Positions 8,940 to 17,435 of a DNA stretch of 48,752 nucleotides are shown here, one piece after another. Every line of letters begins with the position of its first letter. Within the stretch, counting starts at the first letter, position 1. A program made the translations under genes and the position numbers. The stretch comes from Gammaproteobacteria bacterium (GTDB lineage Bacteria > Pseudomonadota > Gammaproteobacteria > Pseudomonadales > Pseudomonadaceae), in assembly GCA_023475025.1 (NCBI GenBank), contig JAMCWB010000020.1:1-48752 (forward strand). Reading direction: 5' to 3'. The notes under the pieces are model-generated. The model was not told where the DNA came from, did no database searches, and saw only the letters and a program-made list of their open reading frames with translations.

Positions 8940-9332
8940 ATGTTAGCCTCGCGTAATCGCCGTTCCTGGATCGCGCTCGGCCTCAGCTGGTGCCTGTTTC
9001 TCAATATGTACATCTGCTGCCTGCATCAGGCAGCGATGGCGGCACCGGGTCCTGATGCCGTTGCGGTCGCCTATTGTTCGCTGACCGAGCAAGCACCCGT
9101 ATTGGTCGAACTCGGTGATGGCGAGCATGGCCATGCGCAAATCCCCATGCTGGCGCCGGATTGCCCGCTGTGCTCCAGTGGCGCATCGGTCGTTCTGCTG
9201 GCGACTGATTGGCAATTGCCACCGTCAACCGCCTGGCACCCTCCGGTTCACCCCTCCAGCGCACTGCCGCTGATCAGCCAGCCACCCCATTGGCCACCGG
9301 CCAGCCCGCGTGCGTCCCCCGTCATTGCCTGA
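8940..9332 (+). CDS. DUF2946 family exported protein, copper-locus associated
   Basis: A 130-residue protein with an N-terminal hydrophobic segment (about 10-32) and the CPLC motif at about residue 80 (DCPLCSSG) characteristic of DUF2946. The tail is Pro/His-rich. Family members commonly sit directly before TonB-dependent copper receptors, as here (65-bp gap), suggesting a periplasmic or membrane role in copper handling; the biochemical function is unknown. The start is taken as the ATG at 8940 despite the lack of a ribosome site, because it gives the full signal-like segment. Confidence 0.75.
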   Translation: MLASRNRRSWIALGLSWCLFLNMYICCLHQAAMAAPGPDAVAVAYCSLTEQAPVLVELGDGEHGHAQIPMLAPDCPLCSSGASVVLLATDWQLPPSTAWHPPVHPSSALPLISQPPHWPPASPRASPVIA

Positions 9333-9397
9333 CAACCTGCCCTGTAATGGCCCGCCTGGGTGCGTGGCCCGGATAGATTTTGCTCAGGAATTGTTCA

Positions 9398-11126
9398 ATG
9401 ACGACGCGTATTGTTCGCCAGTCGCTGCCGCGGCTGGCAGGTATCTCTGCCTCCTTGTTATTGGTGCTGGCACCGCAGGTGCTGGCTGATCACCCGCTGA
9501 AACTGGCCCCTGTTGTGGTGACCGGGGTGCACCAGCAAACCCCGCTGACCCTGGTGACCGACCCGAAAAATCCACGCCAGCCCATTCCGGCCAGTGATGC
9601 CGGTGACTATCTGAAAAGCCTGCCGGGCTTCAGTGCTATTCGCGGCGGTGGCACCAACAGTGATCTGGTCTTGCGCGGCTTGTTTGGGTCACGCCTGGCC
9701 CTGCTCAACAATGGCGGTGAAATGCTCGGCGCCTGTCCGTCGCGCATGGATTCACCCTCTTCCTATATCGCGCCGGAAACCTTTGACCGCCTGACGGTGA
9801 TCAAGGGACCACAAAGCGTGGCCTGGGGGCCGGGCAATTCCGCCGGGATTATCCTGTTCGAACGCGACCCGGAAGCCTTTAGCGAACCAGGCCAGCGGCT
9901 GGATCTGTCCGCGGTAACAGGCTCGGCCAGCCGTCGCGATCTGCTGCTGGACGGTGCCATCGGTGGGCCGACCGGCTATCTGCGGGTGACCGGTAATCGT
10001 TCACGCGCGGATGATTACCGCGATGGCAACGGTGATCGGGTGCCGGCGCGCTGGGACAAATGGAACGCGGATCTGGCCATGGGTTTTACCCCGGACAGCG
10101 ATACCCTGGTTGAGCTGACTCTGGGGCGTGGTGATGCCGAAGCCCGCTATGCCGGGCGCGGTATGGATGGCAGCCAGTTTGAACGTGACAGCGCCGGTCT
10201 GCGTTTCACTCGTGAACTGGCTGATAGCGGTCTGACCGGCATGTCAGCCCAGTTGTATTACAACTACGCAGACCATGTCATGGATAACTACAGCCTGCGC
10301 ACCCCGCCAACCAGCGGCATGATGGCTGGGCCAATGGCGACCAATGTCGACCGCCGCACCCTGGGTGCACGGCTCAGTAGCGACTGGCTGTGGCAGGCCT
10401 GGTCTTTACAGCTGGGCGCCGATGCCCAGCGCAATCGTCATCGCACCCGCAGTGCCGCGGGCGAGGGCGCTTACCGTCAGCTGCCCTGGCTGGAAGATGC
10501 CCGCTTCAGTCAGTATGGCGTTTTTGCCGAGGCGACCTATAGCGCAAACACTGACCGGCAGTGGATCAGCGGGCTACGACTGGACCGGCACAGCGCCCGC
10601 GATGGCCGCACGCAGACCGGAAGCGGCATGATGGCCATGCCCAATCCGAGCGCCGGGCAGCGTCGCAGCGAGACCTTGCCGGCAGGCTTTGTGCGTCTGG
10701 AGCAGCGCTTGAGTGATCAGCTGTTGGGCTACGCCGGCGTGGGGTAAGAACCGCGATAACGGCCGGCCCTTACCGCAGATGCCGCCGCTGGATGCCCGGT
10801 TGGGGCTGACCTGGGCAGCCGATAGCTGGAGCTTTGGCGGTCTGTTGCGTGGGGTTGCAGGGCAGGGGCGTACCGCAACCAATCAGGGCAATGTGGTTGG
10901 CCGTGACCTGGGTGACAGCAGTGGTTTTGCCGTGGCGTCGGTGCATGCCGCGTGGAAAGCCAGTGAACAGCTGCGCCTGAGCAGCGGCATCGATAACCTG
11001 TTCAATCGTGCCTATAGCGAGCACCTGAATATGGCCGGCAATGCCGGGTTCGGCTTTCCGGCAGAACCAACCCGGATCAATGAGCCGGGTCGGACCTGGT
11101 GGGTGAAGCTGGATCTGAGTTTGTAG
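9398..11126 (+). pseudogene. oprC: OprC-type TonB-dependent copper receptor, disrupted
   Basis: The first frame, 9398-10747, encodes a signal peptide, TonB-box region, plug (LKSLPGFSAIRGGG) and the start of the barrel. It stops at a TAA right after LLGYAGVG. The barrel end continues in another frame from about 10737 (AWGKNRDNGRPLPQMPP to WWVKLDLSL, stop 11124-11126). The CxxxM (CPSRM) and HxM (HVM) copper-binding motifs of OprC are present. The combined length of about 578 residues is roughly 100-140 short of the family, so an internal block is missing as well as the frame. AGGAA precedes the ATG at 9398. Loss of function is very likely unless the sequence is in error. Confidence 0.85.
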
Positions 11127-11130
11127 GGGG

Positions 11131-12180
11131 CTACTGCATCGGCTGCAGCGCTTCATCACCATAGCGTTCACGCATGGCGGGTGAAGCCCAGCTGGTCCAG
11201 CCTCCAGCCTCATTACGGCTGAGCAGCAGGACTTTCAGTTCCTGTTGCTCAGCCAGGGCCTGGGCATCCTCGGTACCCAGTACCATCAGTGCTGTGGCCC
11301 AGGCATCGGCAAACATGTTCGAGGGGTGCAGCACGGTTACCGAGGCCAGCCTGTGCTGTACCGGCTGACCGGTGCGTGGATCGATGGTATGGGAATAGCG
11401 CTGGCTGTCGGCTTCAAAATAGTTGCGGTAGTCACCCGAGGTTGCCACTGACAGGTCGCGCACTGGCAGTATGTGCTGGGCCACTTCCATTTGCTGGCTG
11501 TCCGGCAGCTCGACGCCGATGCGCCAGGGTTCGCCGTCACTGCGTACGCCCATGGCCAACAGATCGCCGCCCAGGTTGACCAGGTGGTTATCCACGCCCT
11601 GATCCAGCAGCCAGAGGGAAACCCGGTCAACTGCATAGCCTTTGGCAATGGCAGACAAGTCGACAAAAATATCGCGCTGGCGGCGTGCACGCATACCTTC
11701 GCTGTCCCACTCCAGGTATTGGTAACCCACTTCCGTCAGGCGGCGTTCTATGTCGCTCGCGCTGGGCGTTTGCAGCGGGCGGGCTTCCGGGCCAAAGCTC
11801 CACAGGTTGACCAGGCCGCCTACGGTGACATCAAAGGCGCCATCACTTGCATGGGCAATCTTGTTACTGGTTGCCAACACCATCATCAGCGCATTGGAGA
11901 CCTCGACCCATTCTCCCACCGGTGTCTGATTCAGCAGGCTGAGCTCGGAGTCATCGCGGTAGGTGGACATGCTGGCATCGACGGCACGCATTTCCTCCAA
12001 TACACCGGCGTGCAGCACGTCAAGCTCAGCCTCGGTAAAGGCGCCGGCCAGGGTGATTTGGTAGAAGCTGCCAAAGATGCTGCCTTGCAGGCGGTGCTGA
12101 TCCGGCTGCGGCTCATTGCTGCAGCCGGCCAGCAGTGTCAGTAGCAGCAGAGATAGCAAAAGGCGAGGCAAAGTCAGCAT
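11131..12180 (-). CDS. apbE: FAD:protein FMN transferase (ApbE), lipoprotein
   Basis: A 349-residue protein that begins with a lipoprotein signal (LLSLLLLTLLAGC, lipobox LAGC). ApbE hallmarks include FDVTVGGLVNLW, VDLSAIAKGYAVDR, LVNLGGDL and SHTIDPRTGQPV. The enzyme covalently attaches FMN to Thr of target flavoproteins such as Nqr, Rnf or NosR subunits, using FAD and Mg2+. The start at 12180 is chosen over an upstream in-frame Met because it begins directly at the signal peptide and has GAGGA just upstream. It lies 11 bases after uppP. Its neighbour, a NosA/OprC-type copper receptor, raises the idea of a NosX-like role, but no nos genes are visible. Confidence 0.92.
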   Translation of the reverse strand: MLTLPRLLLSLLLLTLLAGCSNEPQPDQHRLQGSIFGSFYQITLAGAFTEAELDVLHAGVLEEMRAVDASMSTYRDDSELSLLNQTPVGEWVEVSNALMMVLATSNKIAHASDGAFDVTVGGLVNLWSFGPEARPLQTPSASDIERRLTEVGYQYLEWDSEGMRARRQRDIFVDLSAIAKGYAVDRVSLWLLDQGVDNHLVNLGGDLLAMGVRSDGEPWRIGVELPDSQQMEVAQHILPVRDLSVATSGDYRNYFEADSQRYSHTIDPRTGQPVQHRLASVTVLHPSNMFADAWATALMVLGTEDAQALAEQQELKVLLLSRNEAGGWTSWASPAMRERYGDEALQPMQ

Positions 12181-12191
12181 GGCAAGAGTCC

Positions 12192-12989
12192 TCAGAGAAA
12201 GATCCACAGCAACAGGGCACCCAGTACCAGCCGGTAAATGACAAAGGGCTGCATACCGATACGTTTGATAAAGGCGAGGAAATAGTGAATACACAGGTAG
12301 GCACTGATGCCGGATAGCAGGATGCCGCCGGCCATAAAGGCCCAGTCAATCTGCTCGCCGCTGCTCACCAGGCCTTTGGCTTCCAGGGCGCAAGCGAGAA
12401 AGATCACCGGAATCGAGAGCAGAAAGGAGAAGCGCGCTGAGGCTTCGCGGTTCAGGCCGAGCAGCAAGGCAGCCGTCATGGTGATACCGGAACGTGAGGT
12501 GCCCGGGAACAGGGCAATCGCCTGGGCAATACCGATGACGGCGACATCTTTCCAGTTCATCTGGGTTACTTCACGCTGGCCTTTATGGCGCCAGTCGGCA
12601 TAGCCCAGCAGCAGACCAAAACCGATCAGCCCGACGGCAATATAAATGGGCGAGCGCAGGGTGGTTTCAATCACATCCTTGAATGCCAGTGCAGCCAGGC
12701 CGACCGGAATGGTGCCCAGAATTACCGCCCAGGCCAGTTTGGCATCGGCGTCCAGCTGCCGGGTAGCCAGCGAACGGGTCCAGCTCTGGGTCATATTGAT
12801 CAGGTCCTGGCGGAAATAGATCACCACGGCGGCCAGGCTGCCCAGGTGCAGGGCGACATCAAAGGCCAGCCCTTGGTCCTCCCAGTCGGTCAGCTCCGGT
12901 ACCAGAATCAGGTGGGCTGAGCTGGAAATCGGCAGAAATTCGGTAAGACCTTGCACAATGGCAAGGACAATCACTTGTATCCAATCCAT
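12192..12989 (-). CDS. uppP: Undecaprenyl-diphosphatase
   Basis: A 265-residue BacA/UppP integral membrane enzyme that recycles undecaprenyl diphosphate for peptidoglycan synthesis. The catalytic region is visible as QGLTEFLPISSSAHLIL near the N-terminus and PGTSRSGITMTAALLLGL in the middle, with LHLGSLAAVVIYF between. About eight hydrophobic helices are present and the length is normal. It is probably co-transcribed with apbE downstream. Confidence 0.95.
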   Translation of the reverse strand: MDWIQVIVLAIVQGLTEFLPISSSAHLILVPELTDWEDQGLAFDVALHLGSLAAVVIYFRQDLINMTQSWTRSLATRQLDADAKLAWAVILGTIPVGLAALAFKDVIETTLRSPIYIAVGLIGFGLLLGYADWRHKGQREVTQMNWKDVAVIGIAQAIALFPGTSRSGITMTAALLLGLNREASARFSFLLSIPVIFLACALEAKGLVSSGEQIDWAFMAGGILLSGISAYLCIHYFLAFIKRIGMQPFVIYRLVLGALLLWIFL

Positions 12990-13018
12990 GGGGCTTCCAA
13001 AGCGGTGGTAAATTAACA

Positions 13019-13048
13019 GGCGGCCAAGTTAAGCATGCCTTGGCCGCC
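13019..13048 (-). terminator. Hairpin terminator downstream of mgtE
   Basis: A perfect 10-bp stem, GGCGGCCAAG with CTTGGCCGCC, encloses a 10-nt loop just beyond the mgtE stop. On the minus strand the hairpin is followed by a modest T-rich run (TGTTAATTT). Confidence 0.6.
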
Positions 13049-13063
13049 AATGCGAGCCTCTGC

Positions 13064-14416
13064 TCAGGCTGTTGGCATGGTCAGAATCGCGGTGGCAATA
13101 CTGAAATAGACAATCACCCCGGTGACGTCCGCGATGGTGGTGACCAAGGGTGCCGAGGCCGTTGCCGGGTCCAGTTTCAGGCGGTTGAGTATGAAAGGCA
13201 GGCACATGCCGATCAGACTACCCAGGATAACAATGACAAACATACTCAGTGCGACTACCAGGGCAACGTCGGAGCCGCCGCGTACCGCGCCGATGCTGGC
13301 AATGGCCGCACTCATGGTCAGACCCAGTGCGCCGGCCACCAGCAACTCCTTGCCCAGTAGTTTACCCCAGTCACGCAGGTGCACATCGCCGGTCGCCAGA
13401 CCACGTACCATCAGGGTGGCAGCCTGAGCGCCGGCATTACCACCGCTGGCCATCAACAAGGGGAAGAAGAAGACCAGAACTACATAAGTGGCGATGGTAT
13501 CTTCGTAGTAGGCAATACCGGCACCGGAGATGATGTTGGCAAAAGCCAGCAGCACCAGCCAGCCGACCCGCTTGCGGTACAGGGTAAACAGACTGGCTCC
13601 GCGCAAGCTGCCATCCAGTTTACCGATGGTGCCGCCTTTGTGGATGTCTTCGGTGGTCTCTTCCTCGACCACGTCCATGGCGTCATCGTAGGTCACTATG
13701 CCCACCAGGCGGTCGCCACCATTGGTGATCGGCAGTGCCAGCAAGTCGTAGCGGGCAATCAGTTTGGCCACCTCTTCCTGCGGAGTCTCAACCGGCGTGG
13801 AAATGACTTCCTGCGCCATGATTTTGCTCACGGCCTTCTGCGGCGCAGCAAGGATCAGGTCGCGTAGTGATAGAACCCCAGCGATCCGTTGTTGCTCATC
13901 CAGCACGTAGATCTGGTAGATGGTTTCCGCATCCGGCGCTGACGTGCGGATGATTTGCAGGGCGTCATCCACACTGGCATCGGCGGGTACCACGACATAA
14001 TCGCTGGTCATGATGGCGCCAGCCGTGCCTTCAGCGTAGCTGGACAGGCGGCGCAGGTCTTCACGCTCCTCCTGGGCCAGTGAGCGCAGAATTGCCTGCT
14101 GTCGACCGGTACTCAGCAGGTTGAACAAATCGGCGCGTTCATCTGCGTCCATTTGGTCAACCAGCTGCGCCAGTTCGCGATCATCCAGCAAGCGGCTCAG
14201 GGCCAGCTGGGCATCAGCATCCAGATAGCCGAAGACATCAGCACGTTCATTTAGCGGCAGCTGGTTGAGCAGGGCAAGGGTGGTGTCGGCGTCTTCATTA
14301 CTGAGGAAGTCCGCGAGGTCGGCGTCCTGCATGTCATGCAGCAGCTTGCCGATAGCGGTTTGGTCCTCACGCGCCATGGCAGAGCGCAGGGATGCAGCAA
14401 GGTGATCGTACTTCAT
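13064..14416 (-). CDS. mgtE: MgtE-type magnesium transporter
   Basis: A 450-residue protein with the full MgtE architecture. It has an N-terminal acidic helical domain (about 1-130), two CBS domains (about 135-255, with DDAMDVVEEETTED at the plug-helix region), and a five-helix channel domain with SGGNAGAQAATLMVRGLATGD, the family signature. It conducts Mg2+ and is gated by cytosolic Mg2+ binding to the N and CBS domains. AGGAG precedes the ATG. The upstream leader is unusually long (see the promoter entry). Confidence 0.95.
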   Translation of the reverse strand: MKYDHLAASLRSAMAREDQTAIGKLLHDMQDADLADFLSNEDADTTLALLNQLPLNERADVFGYLDADAQLALSRLLDDRELAQLVDQMDADERADLFNLLSTGRQQAILRSLAQEEREDLRRLSSYAEGTAGAIMTSDYVVVPADASVDDALQIIRTSAPDAETIYQIYVLDEQQRIAGVLSLRDLILAAPQKAVSKIMAQEVISTPVETPQEEVAKLIARYDLLALPITNGGDRLVGIVTYDDAMDVVEEETTEDIHKGGTIGKLDGSLRGASLFTLYRKRVGWLVLLAFANIISGAGIAYYEDTIATYVVLVFFFPLLMASGGNAGAQAATLMVRGLATGDVHLRDWGKLLGKELLVAGALGLTMSAAIASIGAVRGGSDVALVVALSMFVIVILGSLIGMCLPFILNRLKLDPATASAPLVTTIADVTGVIVYFSIATAILTMPTA

Positions 14417-14602
14417 GGTGTAGCTCCTGATTATGCGTGCCTGGGTACACGCTGGAGCTACCCGGGGGAATTACCGGGGCAGATGTCCTGGCGTGAACTC
14501 ACGGGCAAGTCGATCCTGGCGGGTCAGCGTGTTGCGTTCAGCGGTAAAGCATCTACTGGGAAGGTCCATTACAGGCCTCATGTTGGCGCCGACATAGCGC
14601 GG

Positions 14603-14639
14603 CGCGCGTAGTATAAATAATGGCGCAGGGCGGGTCCAG
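14603..14639 (-). promoter_or_regulatory. Putative mgtE promoter with ~185-nt untranslated leader
   Basis: On the minus strand, TATACT (14610-14615) lies 17 bases after TGGACC, a fair sigma-70 match. Transcription would start near 14603, leaving about 185 untranslated bases before the mgtE ATG. The leader contains GC-rich dyads such as CCCGG/CCGGG around 14461-14479. I could not align it convincingly to the M-box (ykoK) magnesium riboswitch. Confidence 0.4.
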
Positions 14640-14690
14640 ACAGGTCATGGAAGTGTCATGCCGGGAAACCAGAGCTATGCCCATGATCCT

Positions 14691-14785
14691 GTCATTGCGA
14701 GGAGCGTAGCGACGTGGCAATCCATGCGCAGGTGCAGGTGCAGGCTCATGCGATGGATCGCCACAGGCTCCGCCTTCGCGATGAC
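14691..14785. repeat. Dispersed palindromic repeat (GTCATTGCGAGGAGC type)
   Basis: The left arm (14691-14727) starts GTCATTGCGAGGAGCGTAGC and includes GTGGCAATCCAT. The right arm (14749-14785) is its imperfect reverse complement, ending TTCGCGATGAC. The loop contains a short GCAGGT repeat. Elements of this form are scattered in intergenic DNA of many bacterial genomes. This one lies downstream of trhP and outside the mgtE leader. The rest of the 14417-14871 gap holds the mgtE leader and no gene. Confidence 0.7.
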
Positions 14786-14871
14786 GGTGATGTATCGCTG
14801 CGGCGCGTCCTGAGGTTGAGGGTTGGTGGAGTGTCGCTTGGCTGATCACGGTATGCCGTGACTGCCAGGAT

Positions 14872-16170
14872 TCAAGTCGCTGGTGGTTCCGGCAGCCGTC
14901 GCAACAACAGGGTCATCTCCGCCGGCACATCGACCGGCAGCGGTATCCAGACCTGATGGCCGGTCCCCGGTGCAACCTCGATATCCAGGCGGTGTCTGTC
15001 CTGCAAGGCATCCAGATGGAACACATGATTGCCCGCCGGGTTCATCAGCTCCACTTCATCGCCCAGCTCAAAACGGTTCTTTACCTCGATCAGTAGCCAG
15101 TCGCCCTCACGTCGCAGCGCTTCACCGACAAACTGGTGCCGGCTCATGCGCGAGCTGCCCTGCTCGTAATTCTGATACACCCCATGCGGGTGGCGGCGGT
15201 AAAAACCTTCGGTGTAGCCACGATTGGCCAGGCTTTCCAGGTCGTCCATCAGGCTGAGATCGAAGGGTTTACCGGCTACCGCATCATCTATAGCCCGGCG
15301 GTAGGTCTGTACGGTACGCGCCACATAGAAGTAGGTCTTGGTACGGCCTTCAATCTTCAGCGAATCGACGCCCATCTGCACAAACCGCTCAACATGTTGC
15401 ACGGCGCGCAGGTCCTTGGAGTTCATGATGTAGGTGCCGTGTTCATCTTCTTCGATCGCCATTGGCTCATCCGGCTTGTCATGCTGCTGCACAATATGGA
15501 TGGGCTGGGCCAGTGTCTCGATATTACCCTCAGCGGTTTCCACTGCAGGCTGCACATCGTATTGCCAGCGGCAGGCATTGGTGCAGGCACCCTGGTTGGC
15601 ATCGCGGTGATTGAAATAACCGGACAGCAGGCAGCGGCCGGAATAGGCGATACACAGGGCGCCGTGCACAAAGACTTCCAGGCCGATATCCGGACAACGG
15701 CGGCGAATTTCCTCAACCTCTTCCAGCGCCAGTTCGCGGGACAGGATTACCCGCTCAATACCCATCTGCTGCCAGAATTTGACCGTGGCCCAGTTCACCG
15801 CATTGGCCTGAACCGACAGATGAACTGCCAGGTCCGGCCATTTTTCACGTACCAGCATGATCAAGCCGGGGTCTGACATGATCAACGCATCTGGGCCCAT
15901 GGCGATGATAGGCTCCAGATCACGTAGATAGGTATCCACCTTGTTGTTATGCGCGGCGATATTGCTGGCCAGGTAAAAACCTTTACCCAGCGCATGGGCC
16001 TCGCTGATGGCGGCGGCCATCACCTCGGGTTTGTTGAAGTCGTTTTCGCGCACGCGCAGGCTGTAGCGGGGCTGGCCGGCATACACGGCGTCGGCGCCAT
16101 AAGCGAAGGCAAAGCGCATGGCTTTGAGGGTGCCGGCAGGGGCCAGCAGTTCCGGGGCCTTGAGGGTCAT
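14872..16170 (-). CDS. trhP: tRNA 5-hydroxyuridine formation protein TrhP (YegQ), U32 family
   Basis: About 432 residues, aligning along their whole length with E. coli YegQ/TrhP: PELLAPAGTLKAMRFAFAYG, LSVQANAVNWATVKFWQQMG, EDEHGTYIMNSKDLR and HRYTEGF-like RGYTEGFYRRH. The conserved cysteine cluster (ALC, GRC, GACTNAC) is expected to hold an iron-sulfur cluster. In E. coli the protein hydroxylates U34 of tRNA anticodons, feeding cmo5U formation. The ATG at 16170 is preferred because CAGGAG lies just before it; a Met six residues upstream is possible. Confidence 0.92.
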   Translation of the reverse strand: MTLKAPELLAPAGTLKAMRFAFAYGADAVYAGQPRYSLRVRENDFNKPEVMAAAISEAHALGKGFYLASNIAAHNNKVDTYLRDLEPIIAMGPDALIMSDPGLIMLVREKWPDLAVHLSVQANAVNWATVKFWQQMGIERVILSRELALEEVEEIRRRCPDIGLEVFVHGALCIAYSGRCLLSGYFNHRDANQGACTNACRWQYDVQPAVETAEGNIETLAQPIHIVQQHDKPDEPMAIEEDEHGTYIMNSKDLRAVQHVERFVQMGVDSLKIEGRTKTYFYVARTVQTYRRAIDDAVAGKPFDLSLMDDLESLANRGYTEGFYRRHPHGVYQNYEQGSSRMSRHQFVGEALRREGDWLLIEVKNRFELGDEVELMNPAGNHVFHLDALQDRHRLDIEVAPGTGHQVWIPLPVDVPAEMTLLLRRLPEPPAT

Positions 16171-16361
16171 GGGTGCTCCTGTGAACAAGACAAGATCATG
16201 GCCGCGCAGGATAAGGGCTGGAGGATTTCAGGTATTGACCCGGGTCAGTAGTTGGTGGTTTTTTGATCGCCGGGCAACACCCAGATCAATATAGCTGCCC
16301 AGGCGTAAGCCTTCGTGGCATGGTGACTCAACAAAAAGAACCATCTGCAAGGAGATAGCGC

Positions 16362-17387
16362 ATGCGCTGGAAAAATCGTCCACCGGGCTCCAACTGGGGT
16401 GATTTCGGCCCTGATGATGAACTCGGCCGGCTCAACCTGCTGACTACGGAGAAGGTACTGCAAGGGGTTGCCGAAGTTCGCGAAGGGCGCAGCTTTTGCC
16501 TCAGCTTGCCGCTGGATTACCCGGGCGGCAATGCACTCAATAAACTCCGTCATCCGCCGCGGCGCTTTACCTCCGGCCGCGCCGCCACGCCGAATTACAA
16601 TTTCCCGCTACAGCGTTTGAATGCGCAATTCACCGACGTGGTCAGTGATGATGCCGTACTGCTGTTTACCCAGTACTCGACCCAGTGGGACGCGCTATCG
16701 CATGTGGGTGGTCTGTTTGATGCGGACGGTGATGGTGTGGCCGAGCCGCTGTATTACAACGGGTGGCGCGCGGGCGAGCACATTGTCGGCCCTGAGGGTG
16801 CCGACGATGTGCTGGAGGGCGTTGAAGCACGCCGTCTGGGTATCGAGAAAATGGCCGAAACCGCGGTCAGTGGTCGCGCCGTGCTGATCGACCTGGAAAA
16901 ACACTGTGGCCATGCCCGCGAGCTGGTTGACCATAGTCGCTTGCAAGCCATCATGCAGGCTGACGGTATAGTCATCGAGCCCGGGGACATGGTGTGTCTA
17001 TATACTGGCTTTGCCGATGTGGTACTGGGTATGCAACGCGAGCCGGATGCGCATACGCTGGAGCACAGCTGCGCTGTGCTGGATGGCCGCGATCCGGCTT
17101 TGCTGCAGTGGATCACCGATAGTGGACTCAGCGTGTTGATCGCCGACAATTATGCCGTAGAAGCCTACCCGGCTCGCGCTGGTCAGGCTGATCAGTGCTG
17201 CGCCGCATTGCCACTACACGAGCACTGCCTGTTCAAGCTGGGTATTCACCTGGGCGAACTCTGGTATCTGACCGAGTTGGCGCATTACCTGCGCGCTAAC
17301 AAGCGCTCACGCTTTATGTTGACTGCGCCGCCGCTGCGGCTACCCGGTGCGGTGGGTTCGCCATTGACCCCGGTGGCGCTGGTCTGA
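16362..17387 (+). CDS. Cyclase family protein (PF04199, kynurenine formamidase-like)
   Basis: A 341-residue protein of the long bacterial branch of the PF04199 cyclase family. The metal-site motif reads STQWDALSHVGG, where short kynurenine formamidases have GTHxDxPxH; the first His is Gln, as I recall for this branch. CVLYTGF-like MVCLYTGFAD and LHEHCLFKLGI near the C-terminus fit the family. The substrate is unknown, probably a carboxylic lactone, amide or ester. AAGGAGATA precedes the ATG. It converges on the TRAP permease, so it may serve the imported substrate, but this is inference. Confidence 0.8.
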   Translation: MRWKNRPPGSNWGDFGPDDELGRLNLLTTEKVLQGVAEVREGRSFCLSLPLDYPGGNALNKLRHPPRRFTSGRAATPNYNFPLQRLNAQFTDVVSDDAVLLFTQYSTQWDALSHVGGLFDADGDGVAEPLYYNGWRAGEHIVGPEGADDVLEGVEARRLGIEKMAETAVSGRAVLIDLEKHCGHARELVDHSRLQAIMQADGIVIEPGDMVCLYTGFADVVLGMQREPDAHTLEHSCAVLDGRDPALLQWITDSGLSVLIADNYAVEAYPARAGQADQCCAALPLHEHCLFKLGIHLGELWYLTELAHYLRANKRSRFMLTAPPLRLPGAVGSPLTPVALV

Positions 17388-17405
17388 CCTGCCTGCTTGG
17401 CAAAA

Positions 17406-17431
17406 AAAAGACCACCCGGAGGTGGCCTTTT
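17406..17431. terminator. Bidirectional terminator between cyclase and TRAP permease
   Basis: CCACC-CGGA-GGTGG forms the stem, flanked by an A-run on the left and T-run on the right. It can therefore end transcription from either of the two converging genes. Confidence 0.75.
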
Positions 17432-17435
17432 CTGC

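Noticed and set aside
14417..14603. M-box (ykoK) magnesium riboswitch before mgtE
   Set aside because: A short TGAGGC-like stretch is present, but the other conserved segments of the M-box could not be found in order.
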